Assembly (NCBI GenBank): GCA_015243575.1
Contig: CP042469.1
Span: 620,001 to 684,000, forward strand
DNA: 64,000 nt
Reading direction: 5' to 3'
Source: Clostridiales bacterium
Lineage (GTDB): Bacteria > Bacillota > Clostridia > Peptostreptococcales > Anaerovoracaceae
The notes beneath the pieces are model-generated. The model had not been told where the DNA came from and did not search any database. It was given only the letters and a program-made list of their open reading frames with translations. Shown here piece by piece: positions 36,139 through 44,300 of the stretch. The translations under genes were made by a program, and so were the position numbers. Position 1 is the stretch's first letter, and the number at the start of each line of letters is the position of its first letter.

Positions 36139-37383
36139 GTGACAAGAATTGCAATCATAGGAGGAAAGCTTCAGGGTACAGAAGCAGCTTACCTGGCGAA
36201 GAAAGCAGGCTTTACCAGTATTCTCATAGATCGTAACGAGAATTCTCCTGCCATCGGATTATGTGATGAATTTCTATGCTGTGATATAACACAAGAAACT
36301 GAGGAACTGATCGCGGCACTGAAAAACGCAGATTTTGTATTGCCTGCTAATGAGAATCAAGCGGTATTGGACGCTCTGACGGGACTTGCAAAAAAACATT
36401 GCTTCCCTTTGGCCTTCGATCCGGAAGCATACCGGATCTCTTCTTCCAAACTACTGTCCGATGAACTGATGCACGCAAACGGCATCCCGGCGCCCAAGTA
36501 TTATCCTGATTGCAGTGGCCCATATATTGCGAAGCCATCTTCCATGAGCGGAAGCGAAGGAGTACAGCGGCTTGCTGACCAAGAGGCATTGCTTCATTTT
36601 CTTAAGACGGTATCTGAATCGGAAGAAAGTTGGGCGAAAGAAAGCCGAACGAAAGAAGGTCGATCGGAAGAAGGTCAAACTTTATGGGTAATACAAGAGT
36701 ATCTGGAAGGACCTTCTTATTCTATTGAAGTAATTGGAGCCCCCGGTTTCTATAAGACCTATGAAGTGACGCAGATCCATATGGATGAGGTGTATGACTG
36801 CAAAATGGTTACGTCTCCCTGCTCGATCACAGCGCAGCAGGAGGATCAATTTCGGAACATTGCGGTGAAGCTTGCTGAGCTTACGGGTCTGACGGGAATT
36901 ATGGATGTGGAGGTCATCGATGCCAACGGTGAATTCAAGGTTCTGGAGATTGATGCACGAATACCCAGTCAGACACCTACGGCTGTTTACCATACATCGG
37001 GGGTCAACTTTATAGAAGAGCTAAGGGATGTGTTTTGCGGGGAAGGCTTATTCCCGGAAAAAAAACAGAAGAGTAACGAGCAGAAGAACCAGAAAAAGAA
37101 TCAGGCGAAAAATACGAAGAAGAAATTCTGCTCTTATGAGCATTTGATGATCAATGACGGAAGAATTACAGAACATGGCGAGCATATCATGGGCCAGGGC
37201 GGTATTCTGAGCCTGCGGGAGCGGTTTTACGGTGCTGATGAAGTGATCTCAGACTATAGAAGCGGTGAACAGATTTGGAGAGGAACTTTCATCAACTGGG
37301 CAGATACAGAGGAAGAACTGATGGCGAAGCGGCAGAGCATGAGAGCACGACTCCAAGCAGGTCCCACAGCGGATCTCGATTGA
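36139..37383 (+). CDS. pylC: 3-Methylornithine-L-lysine ligase PylC
   Basis: A 414-residue ATP-grasp ligase that joins 3-methylornithine to lysine. The N-terminal nucleotide-binding fold (IAIIGGKLQGTEAAYLAKKAG), the ATP-grasp lid (YIAKPSSMSGSEGV) and the metal-binding region (DVEVIDANGEFKVLEIDAR) are intact. It is longer than archaeal PylC because of two low-complexity insertions: a Glu/Lys/Ser-rich one near residues 157-180 and a Lys/Asn/Gln-rich one near 307-330. GTG start with CGGGAG just upstream. Ends in TGA. Confidence 0.93.
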   Translation: MTRIAIIGGKLQGTEAAYLAKKAGFTSILIDRNENSPAIGLCDEFLCCDITQETEELIAALKNADFVLPANENQAVLDALTGLAKKHCFPLAFDPEAYRISSSKLLSDELMHANGIPAPKYYPDCSGPYIAKPSSMSGSEGVQRLADQEALLHFLKTVSESEESWAKESRTKEGRSEEGQTLWVIQEYLEGPSYSIEVIGAPGFYKTYEVTQIHMDEVYDCKMVTSPCSITAQQEDQFRNIAVKLAELTGLTGIMDVEVIDANGEFKVLEIDARIPSQTPTAVYHTSGVNFIEELRDVFCGEGLFPEKKQKSNEQKNQKKNQAKNTKKKFCSYEHLMINDGRITEHGEHIMGQGGILSLRERFYGADEVISDYRSGEQIWRGTFINWADTEEELMAKRQSMRARLQAGPTADLD

Positions 37384-37390
37384 TGACAGA

Positions 37391-37470
37391 AACAAAGCGG
37401 CAAGGAACACAACAAAGCGGCAAAGAACACAACAAAGCGGCAAAGAACACAACAAAGCGGCAAAGAACAC
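37391..37470. repeat. 20-bp tandem repeat, four copies
   Basis: AACAAAGCGGCAAAGAACAC is repeated four times head to tail; the first copy differs at one base. The array lies between the pylC stop and pylSn. The unit is not a multiple of three, and the array is followed by a fragment of a fifth copy. Confidence 0.95.
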
Positions 37471-37507
37471 AACAGAATTAGGGAACGTACCAGGAAGGAC
37501 GAGGTAA

Positions 37508-37834
37508 ATGAGCAACGAAAATAAACGATATTACAGAAAACAGATAGAGCTGTTTCTATTGCTGGACAAGATCAAGCTCTGGCCATCCCGGACCGGAATT
37601 CTGCACGGGATACGTTCCATTGAGAAAAAAGGAGATTTTGCCGAGGTAACCACTCATTGCGGCAAAACCTTCCAAATTTATAATTCCAGAAACTCCAGAG
37701 CAGCCCGATGGCTGCGAAATAAATGGGTAAGCCGGCCCTGCAAGGACTGCAGGATTCCGGAATGGAAGCTGGAAAAATACTCGACCACATTTTTCACACA
37801 GCACTACGGAAGTGATTTGAGGCATAAGGACTAG
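37508..37834 (+). CDS. pylSn: Pyrrolysyl-tRNA synthetase N-terminal tRNA-binding protein
   Basis: A 108-residue basic protein matching the PylSn family. It binds tRNA-Pyl and helps PylSc charge it. Family features include RYYRKQIELFLLLDKIKLWP, THCGKTFQIYNSRNSRAARW and the Cys pair in PCKDCRIPEWKLEKYS. AGGAAGGACGAGG lies upstream of the ATG. The stop codon is TAG; if read as pyrrolysine the protein would gain only eight further residues before TAA at 37859. It is the last gene of the pyl operon. Confidence 0.92.
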   Translation: MSNENKRYYRKQIELFLLLDKIKLWPSRTGILHGIRSIEKKGDFAEVTTHCGKTFQIYNSRNSRAARWLRNKWVSRPCKDCRIPEWKLEKYSTTFFTQHYGSDLRHKD

Positions 37835-37841
37835 CGCATCA

Positions 37842-37885
37842 AAAACAGGACAGTCTGGTAACGGGCAATCCTGTTTTATTTTATT
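37842..37885 (+). terminator. Terminator of the pyl operon
   Basis: AAAACAGGA (37842-37850) pairs exactly with TCCTGTTTT (37869-37877), followed by ATTTTATT. It overlaps the promoter region of the next gene. Confidence 0.75.
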
Positions 37886-37931
37886 GACATATATCGATCA
37901 TCTATATATAATATGTAGATGATCGATATAT
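37884..37931 (+). promoter_or_regulatory. Consensus promoter inside a 16-bp perfect inverted repeat (PadR operator)
   Basis: TTGACA (37884-37889) and TATAAT (37907-37912) are separated by 17 bases, a perfect sigma-A promoter. ATATATCGATCATCTA (37889-37904) and its exact complement (37916-37931) flank the -10 box with an 11-base spacer. This strongly suggests repression of the padR-like gene by its own product. Confidence 0.8.
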
Positions 37932-37974
37932 AGTTTGCTTAATCAATTATAACTTTGAAAGGGGCAAGAAATAA

Positions 37975-38316
37975 ATGAAAGACAAAAGTATTGGCGGGGG
38001 CAACACAACGATGCTGATTCTTAGGCTCATTGAAAATGAAGATATGTATGGTTACCAGATGATTGATGCGCTTGAAAAAAAATCAAATCACGTATTTGCT
38101 CTGAAAGCGGGTACTCTTTATCCGATTTTGCACGGTCTTGAACAGCAGGAAATGATAACGGCTTACGATGGCGTGTCGGAGGAGGGAAGACAGAGAAGAT
38201 ACTATCAGATCACCAAAAAAGGGAGAAAACTCCTTGATGAGAAAAAGAAAGAGTGGGAGACCTATGCCAGCGCAATCAAAAACGTGATGGGGGGGATTTC
38301 CTATGCTGGGGTTTAA
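37975..38316 (+). CDS. PadR-family transcriptional regulator
   Basis: A 113-residue winged-helix regulator with PadR signatures: LRLIENEDMYGYQMIDAL, LKAGTLYPILHGLEQQEMI and RRYYQITKKGRKLL. It probably binds the palindrome in its own promoter. It overlaps the following membrane-protein gene by 14 bases; PadR regulators are often paired with genes encoding a permease-prefix domain, as here. Confidence 0.9.
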   Translation: MKDKSIGGGNTTMLILRLIENEDMYGYQMIDALEKKSNHVFALKAGTLYPILHGLEQQEMITAYDGVSEEGRQRRYYQITKKGRKLLDEKKKEWETYASAIKNVMGGISYAGV

Positions 38317-39784
38317 GGAAAAGCTTGTGCGTAAGATTCGAACAGGTGCAGACACAGCCACTACGGAGGTGATAGACGCAGACAATCCCAAACGATATGC
38401 AGACGATTCCATACGATATACAGATGATTCCAAACGATATACGGAAGCAGTTTGCAGCCAGATACGGCATCAAAAGGTTCGGTGTTATATTGCAAGGGAG
38501 CTGGAGGACCATATTGAGGATCGGAAAATAAGACTGATCAAAGCGGGAATTCCTGAACAGGAAGCGTTGCAGAGCGCTATTTCGGACATGGGAGATGCAA
38601 TCGAAGTTGGGCAGGAGCTTGACCGTGTACATAGACCGAAGCCCGAATGGAGCATTATCGCCGTTACTGCAATCATGCTCTGCATTGGAGTCTGTGTTCA
38701 ATATTACCTGTCGCGCATCGCTGCGGAAGGCAGCTGGGCAGGGCGGGAGGCATTTCATAAATACATGACCACACTCCCTGTAGGGATTGTATTTCTTTTG
38801 GCGGCTTATTTTGCTGACTATACTGTTCTTGGAAAATATCCGAAGCGGATTTATACTGCCATTCTTCTGCTTTGCGTTGCTTTGCACCTGTATGATGGGC
38901 AAATATTCAGCTTGTACAGACATAACTTAAATGCCCGGTATCAGATGGTCTATCTTGCATTGCTTTTACTGCCAGCCTATGGAGCAATCCTGTACAGCGA
39001 TAGAAACAGAGGATATGATGGAATTTTGAGGTGTGGAGCTGCAGCGGTTGCTGCGATTCTGGTATTGGGATATTCGCAGCAGGAATACGTGCTGGTAATC
39101 TTTGCGGTGGGTGGATTGATCCTGATTTCCGCGGCCATAGCAAAGGGTTGGTTCGCAGTAGAAAAAAAGAAGGCCTTAGCACTGGTATATGTGCCGACCT
39201 TGCTGAGCATGTTCGGATTTTTTTTACTGAAATTGTGGAGATATGGAGAGGGGAAAAATCTTTTCCTTGAAATGATCAAGGGTAAAATTTTGATCAGTCA
39301 AGATACTCCAGATGGGTTTCTGGTCTTATTTGCACGCAGTATCATAAAAAATGCAAAATGGATCGGTCAAGGAGAGCTTAGCCCTATGGTGAAGTCCCAT
39401 ACAACACGCTTGGAGGAACTCCTTCCGATCTGGTGGGGAGACTTCAGCTTGACCTATCTGATCCATCAATGGGGTATTGTAACAGGGATACTGACTTTGG
39501 CGATCTTTACATTTCTGATCATAAAAATGATTCGGGTGACATTAAAACAAAGAAACGCTCTTGGCTTTATCATCTCTTTGTCGGTGGTTACAGCTATTGG
39601 GATGCAGAGCTTGCTGTTCTTGTCAGCCAATCTGGGTATCTGCCTTCTCGTCATTCTTCCTCTTCCGCTGATGACCATAGGCCAGACGAGCTTTCTCGTC
39701 AACATGGTCTTGCTGGGACTCCTTTTGTCTGCTCATCGGAATCTCGATATCATAATGGATTTACAAACGGTCGATCGCTTTTAA
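38303..39784 (+). CDS. FtsW/RodA/SpoVE-like membrane protein with N-terminal prefix domain
   Basis: A 493-residue protein. The N-terminal 110 residues are soluble and resemble the DUF1700/permease-prefix type (CYIARELEDHIEDRK, EALQSAISDMGD) and contain a short degenerate repeat (RYADDSI, RYTDDSK, RYTEAV). About ten membrane segments follow, with FtsW/RodA-like features near the end (FSLTYLIHQWGIVTGI, GQTSFLVNMVLLGLLLS). It may act in peptidoglycan synthesis under PadR control. Its 3' end overlaps the convergent hydrogenase-like gene by 24 bases. Confidence 0.72.
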   Translation: MLGFKEKLVRKIRTGADTATTEVIDADNPKRYADDSIRYTDDSKRYTEAVCSQIRHQKVRCYIARELEDHIEDRKIRLIKAGIPEQEALQSAISDMGDAIEVGQELDRVHRPKPEWSIIAVTAIMLCIGVCVQYYLSRIAAEGSWAGREAFHKYMTTLPVGIVFLLAAYFADYTVLGKYPKRIYTAILLLCVALHLYDGQIFSLYRHNLNARYQMVYLALLLLPAYGAILYSDRNRGYDGILRCGAAAVAAILVLGYSQQEYVLVIFAVGGLILISAAIAKGWFAVEKKKALALVYVPTLLSMFGFFLLKLWRYGEGKNLFLEMIKGKILISQDTPDGFLVLFARSIIKNAKWIGQGELSPMVKSHTTRLEELLPIWWGDFSLTYLIHQWGIVTGILTLAIFTFLIIKMIRVTLKQRNALGFIISLSVVTAIGMQSLLFLSANLGICLLVILPLPLMTIGQTSFLVNMVLLGLLLSAHRNLDIIMDLQTVDRF

Positions 39785-40489
39785 GATACCATAGAGAATT
39801 GCCTGAGGCCGGGGCGGGCAGCCCGGAATATAGACGTCTACGGGCAGAACAGTGTCAATTCCGTTTTTTGCAGCATAAGAATCCTGGAAGATCCCTCCGC
39901 TGCAGGCGCAGGCTCCTACGGCAGCCACGAGCTTTGGGTTTGGTGCTGCCTCATAGGTTTTCAGAAGCGCAAGCTCCATATTTCGAGTTGCAGTTCCCGT
40001 GACCAGCAGCATGTCTGCGTGTCTTGGGGATGCGACAAAATGAATCCCAAATCGTTCAATATCATTAAATGGGTTATTCAAAGCATTGATCTCATAATCA
40101 CATCCGTTGCAGGAACCTGAGTCAACCTCTCTGATCTGTAGGCTCCTGCCGAAGCGCTTCTCTATTTTTTTCTTTAATTGAGTTCCCAGCTCTTCATAAG
40201 TCATCTGGGCAAGCTCAAATTCGCCGGTGATTTCAATTGCTCCGTGAGGACAGACCTCTGAGCATAGTACACAAAAGATACAGGCATTATCATTGATTTC
40301 CAGGGTGTTGGTATCGACGTTTTCCACGATGGCACCGGAAGGACAGCGTGTGACGCATTCGCCGCAGGCTGTACATTTCTCTGAATGGATCACCGGTTTG
40401 CCGCTGGTGAGGCTGGTATCAAAGGGCTTGGCAGGATAGTCCTGTGTCACCCGGGGATATTGAATTATTTTCTTGATAACTTGAAACAT
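39761..40489 (-). CDS. Fused ferredoxin and NuoB-like small subunit (HyfH-HyfI type)
   Basis: A 242-residue fusion. The first 90 residues carry two 4Fe-4S motifs (CTACGECVTRC and CIFCVLCSEVC). The rest is a NuoB/hydrogenase small-subunit domain with CNGCDYEI, VGACACSGG and IPGCPPRP, the ligands of one 4Fe-4S cluster. In most related complexes these are two proteins. It ends the six-gene operon and would pass electrons between a soluble donor such as ferredoxin and the large subunit. Its stop lies inside the convergent gene. Confidence 0.87.
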   Translation of the reverse strand: MFQVIKKIIQYPRVTQDYPAKPFDTSLTSGKPVIHSEKCTACGECVTRCPSGAIVENVDTNTLEINDNACIFCVLCSEVCPHGAIEITGEFELAQMTYEELGTQLKKKIEKRFGRSLQIREVDSGSCNGCDYEINALNNPFNDIERFGIHFVASPRHADMLLVTGTATRNMELALLKTYEAAPNPKLVAAVGACACSGGIFQDSYAAKNGIDTVLPVDVYIPGCPPRPQAILYGILKAIDRL

Positions 40490-40549
40490 AGTATACTCCT
40501 TACAGATCGTTATGAGTCACAGCCAGAAGGGGAAGGCTGTGAATCGTAA

Positions 40550-42157
40550 CTATAGATCGTTTCCCGCATAGGACAGGTTGAAGCTCTTATTGATCAACGG
40601 AAAGTCAGGCACAATATTGCCGGAAACTGCATGGCAAAGGGCAGGCCAGCTGCAGAAGGACGGTGTCCTTACCTTGTACCGCAGGATGGTATTGTTTTCC
40701 CCAGTCATGATATAATGGATGTTTTCGCCGCGAGGAGATTCTGTCAGACTGTAGGCGCTGCGGTAAGGTTCTAAAATTCCGATTTCCTCTCTGACGATGC
40801 CCTGTGGAATCTGCTCCAATACCTGCTGCATCAGTGAAATCGACTGGAAGCATTCTGCCAGCTTGACTTTCATTCTGCTGCTCACATCCCCGTCACTTTG
40901 AACAGGAACCTCAAAGGTGAGTGATGCGTAAGCTTCGTAGGGAAAGGCCTTTCTCACATCAAAGTCAACGCCGGAAGCTCTTCCGCCAGGTCCTGTGGCA
41001 TTGAGATCCACGGCAATCTTATGTTTCAGGATGCCCGTATTCTCGATCCGGTCGACAAACAGGCTGTTATGCATCACGATTGCCTCCGTTTCCGTCAGCT
41101 CCTTCTTAAGCTCGGCCAGAAGCTTTGTGAGGGTTTCTTCCTTGCCTTGAATAAAATCCTTCCGAATTCCGCCGGGTGTATTCACGCTTCTTAGAAAGCG
41201 CATCCCGCACAGCTCATCGGCAATTCGGTAGCACCAGCCTCGAAGCATTTTAAACTGATAGGAGGCAAAACCGTACGCCACATCCTGGCAGATACCCGCT
41301 AGGTCGCCCAGATGACTGGTGATTCGTTCCAGTTCGGCAAACAGGACTCTGGTAAAGGAAGCTCTCACCGGAACCTGAAGCCCTGCGATTTTTTCAATCG
41401 CTTGACAGTAGGCCAGGGAATTGGTGAAGGTTTCATCTCCAGAGATCCTCTCGGAGAAATAGAAACCCTGTTCGATGGTTTTCCCCTCGATGAGCTTTTC
41501 GATCCCCTTGTGGACGAAATAAAGCTGCGCTTCCAGGTTGAGAATGGGTTCGCCGGCCAGACTGAAGCGGAAATGCCCCGGCTCGATGATTCCTGCATGA
41601 ACAGGGCCTACCGGTATCTCATAGACGCCCTCTCCGTCAATTCTGGTGAATTCAATTTTCTCATCAGCAAAGTCCGGTCGCTGATTTACAGGAAATTCCT
41701 TGCGCAGCGGATATTGGTTTTTCGGCCAGTTGCCATGGAACACGAGCCGCTTCGGATTGGGATGACCCATCGGGCGAAGTCCGAAGAGATCATGGATTTC
41801 ACGTTCGTACAATGCCGCAGCAGGGATCAGCTCACATAAGGATGGAAAAGCACTGGTTGATGGATCAACCGGCAGAGCCACGCTGATTAATATGCCGGAC
41901 TGACGATTGGCAAATACCGTATGAATGGTGAAACTGCCAGTTCTTTCTCGATCGTCCGAAGCAAACATAGATACCAGAGGAAAGGCCAATTGCCCGTTCA
42001 GATCCTTGCAGATCGTATGATAGGAAGAGGCGTTCGATTCCAGATAGAGGGTGTTGCCATGAATTTCAGACATTGAAAGTTCGGGAAACCGGGCAAAAAG
42101 CTCGTTCTGTTTATTGTTCATGGAATTGCTTTCTTGTTTGTTCATCATAAACCTCAT
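40550..42157 (-). CDS. Hydrogenase-like large subunit lacking NiFe ligands (NuoCD/HyfG type)
   Basis: A 535-residue NuoC-NuoD/HycE-type fusion. Where NiFe hydrogenases have RxCGxCxxxH it reads ERISGDETFTNS, and at the C-terminus DPCxxC is replaced by FPLINKSFNLSYAGNDL. All four nickel ligands are thus missing, so it cannot be a normal hydrogenase. This matches the energy-converting hydrogenase-related (Ehr) group known from comparative work, whose substrate is uncertain. It ends in TAG, and its start overlaps the upstream antiporter gene. Confidence 0.85.
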   Translation of the reverse strand: MRFMMNKQESNSMNNKQNELFARFPELSMSEIHGNTLYLESNASSYHTICKDLNGQLAFPLVSMFASDDRERTGSFTIHTVFANRQSGILISVALPVDPSTSAFPSLCELIPAAALYEREIHDLFGLRPMGHPNPKRLVFHGNWPKNQYPLRKEFPVNQRPDFADEKIEFTRIDGEGVYEIPVGPVHAGIIEPGHFRFSLAGEPILNLEAQLYFVHKGIEKLIEGKTIEQGFYFSERISGDETFTNSLAYCQAIEKIAGLQVPVRASFTRVLFAELERITSHLGDLAGICQDVAYGFASYQFKMLRGWCYRIADELCGMRFLRSVNTPGGIRKDFIQGKEETLTKLLAELKKELTETEAIVMHNSLFVDRIENTGILKHKIAVDLNATGPGGRASGVDFDVRKAFPYEAYASLTFEVPVQSDGDVSSRMKVKLAECFQSISLMQQVLEQIPQGIVREEIGILEPYRSAYSLTESPRGENIHYIMTGENNTILRYKVRTPSFCSWPALCHAVSGNIVPDFPLINKSFNLSYAGNDL

Positions 42158-43632
42158 AATGTTCCGTTCCAGGAGATAATCTCTTGGGCCGAGGTGAGCA
42201 GTTCTTTTACAGGAGCGGGAAGATACAGCCCTGATACTGAAATTAGAATCAGCATCAGGATCAGAACAATGGCTCCGGCAAGATTCGTCTCACCGGGCGT
42301 ACAGGAATCCGGGGCATCTCCGAAAAAGATGTGGAAGAGTGCAGCGGCGATTCCTGCAAAAACTGCGGCCAGCAGCAGTATGACGACGCTCCCCAGCAAA
42401 GGGCGTCCCTCTGCGAAGGCGGAGAGAAACACACTGATCTCACTGGCAAAGATACTGAAGGGCGGAGCGCCGGATATGGCGAATAGTCCCAGAAAAAAGG
42501 CGGTGCCGGAGACGGGCAGTACTTTTACAAGACCCCGAACCCCGGTGATATTTCGTGTTCCGTATTTCTGCAGGATATTTCCCGATGCTAAAAACAGCAT
42601 GGATTTTGTAAGGGAATGATTGATCATGTGGTATAGTCCGGCGAAAATGGACATGGGAGTAAAGATTCCCATAGCCAGGGTAATCACACCCATATGCTCG
42701 ATACTCGAGTAAGCCAAAAGCCGTTTGTAATCACGCTGCGTAAGGATAAACAGCGCAGCAGCAGCAATGGAAAGGACGCCAAAGCCAATCATGATCCTGC
42801 CGGTAAAATGACTGTCGCCCAAATTTTTATTGACAATAGACAGCACCCGAATCACCGAATAAAGAGCACTGTTGAGAAGAACACCGGAAAGCAGGGCGCT
42901 GATGGGTGATGGTGCCTGGCTATGCGCGTCGGGCAGCCAGGTGTGCATGGGAGCCAGTCCTGCTTTCGTTCCAAATCCAATCAGGATAAAGAGGAAGGAG
43001 AGTCTGAGAACTGGGCTGTTTAAATGTTCTGCATTTTGATAAAGGACGTTCCATTGCAGCGCACGGTTGGGATCGATGAGCTCCACCGAAGAGAGGTGCA
43101 GGAATATAATCCCCACAAGCGCTACAGCGATGCCTACAGAGCAGATAATCACATACTTCCAAGCGGCTTCCAGAGTGTGCTTGTCATTGTGAAAGCCCAC
43201 TAGGAAGGTTGAGGCCAGCGTCGTTCCCTCAATTGCAATCCACAGAATGCCCAGGTTATTTACCGTCAGAGCAAGAACCATGGTGAAAAGGAAGGTGTGC
43301 ATCAGCAGGTAGAAAAGACGAACCTTGCTTTCACGAAGAGTCCCTTCCCGTAATTCTCCGTTTAGATAGCCAATGGCGTGGATTGAAACGAAAAGGCTAA
43401 TCACAGCCACGATATCCAGCAGGATCACACTGAGCGCATCGATATAAAATAAGTTCCAAAACCAAGGGTATCGCAGTGTACCGCTGGACGTTACAGCAAC
43501 TGTCGCGTACCCTGCCAGAAACAGGAGGGCAGCGGCGCTGAGGATGCTGACCGTGTGGAGGAGCTTAGTCTTTTTAATAATAATAGACAGCAATGCAGCC
43601 ATGAGAGGCGTAAGCCATAAGAACAATCCCAT
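42154..43632 (-). CDS. Antiporter-like membrane subunit (HyfF/NuoN type)
   Basis: A 492-residue, roughly 14-helix Mrp-antiporter-like subunit. The typical segments are WIAIEGTTLASTFLVG (TM5 Glu), FGTKAGLAPMHTWLPDAHS (TM7 Lys region) and LLAYSSIEHMG. It should contribute one ion-translocation path to the complex. The gene starts five bases after the HyfE-like gene and overlaps the large-subunit start. Confidence 0.88.
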   Translation of the reverse strand: MGLFLWLTPLMAALLSIIIKKTKLLHTVSILSAAALLFLAGYATVAVTSSGTLRYPWFWNLFYIDALSVILLDIVAVISLFVSIHAIGYLNGELREGTLRESKVRLFYLLMHTFLFTMVLALTVNNLGILWIAIEGTTLASTFLVGFHNDKHTLEAAWKYVIICSVGIAVALVGIIFLHLSSVELIDPNRALQWNVLYQNAEHLNSPVLRLSFLFILIGFGTKAGLAPMHTWLPDAHSQAPSPISALLSGVLLNSALYSVIRVLSIVNKNLGDSHFTGRIMIGFGVLSIAAAALFILTQRDYKRLLAYSSIEHMGVITLAMGIFTPMSIFAGLYHMINHSLTKSMLFLASGNILQKYGTRNITGVRGLVKVLPVSGTAFFLGLFAISGAPPFSIFASEISVFLSAFAEGRPLLGSVVILLLAAVFAGIAAALFHIFFGDAPDSCTPGETNLAGAIVLILMLILISVSGLYLPAPVKELLTSAQEIISWNGTL

Positions 43633-43637
43633 AATAT

Positions 43638-44297
43638 CTATCCTTTCAGGTTTTTGAGCTTATCGAGGTTGATTGATTCAAATTTCTCATTCATTCTGGT
43701 CACCATAACACCCATGATGAGAATTGCAGTAATCATGTCGATGAAGATGCCGATATCCACGACAAAGGGCATTCCGTGAGTGGAAAAAAAGGCGGTGACG
43801 AAGATTCCGTTTTCAATGACAAGAAAACCAATCATTTGACCAATGGCCTTCTTACGGCTGATCATAAAGAAGAAGCCGATCAGAACCACGGAGAAGGAGT
43901 TGACCACCTGGAGGTTCAGGTGAGCCCCGTCTAAGCTTCCGATGTTGGACACGGAGAAGTACGCAAAGACCACCAGTCCGCAGCAGATCAGAATCAGCAG
44001 AGGGATATTCAAATAAAAGTCCTTTTCTACCTTATATTCCACGGTTCCGTAGGTGCGATGCAGCAGACGGGGAATGTAGATTACCTTGAGCAGCACGATG
44101 ATCACACATACGATCAGAATATCGAAGCTGCCTTCGCGAATCAGACTGTCTATCCCCATGATCCCGGCGGTAAGGGCGATGAGTGCTGATTGAATGCGGA
44201 AGGTTTTGATGTAGGACTTAATCCTCTTGTGAGAAACCAACAAAAAGGACGACAAGAGGATAAGCGCCGATAATATATCAAAATAAGAATCCATCAT
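43638..44297 (-). CDS. HyfE/NuoK-like membrane subunit
   Basis: A 219-residue protein with about six membrane segments, resembling HyfE of hydrogenase-4 (a NuoK-containing subunit). The conserved-looking GFLVIENGIFVTAF has the membrane Glu typical of this subunit. It ends in TAG. The preceding gene also ends in TAG, with only one codon (TTC) between that amber and this ATG, in the same frame. Confidence 0.82.
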   Translation of the reverse strand: MMDSYFDILSALILLSSFLLVSHKRIKSYIKTFRIQSALIALTAGIMGIDSLIREGSFDILIVCVIIVLLKVIYIPRLLHRTYGTVEYKVEKDFYLNIPLLILICCGLVVFAYFSVSNIGSLDGAHLNLQVVNSFSVVLIGFFFMISRKKAIGQMIGFLVIENGIFVTAFFSTHGMPFVVDIGIFIDMITAILIMGVMVTRMNEKFESINLDKLKNLKG

Positions 44298-44300
44298 GAA

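Noticed and set aside
37391-37470. CRISPR array
   Set aside because: The 20-base units are directly adjacent without spacers, and no cas genes are seen.
40490-40552. In-frame amber junction between the large subunit and the NuoB-like gene
   Set aside because: The spacing is in frame, but a TGA stop lies between, so no fusion could form.
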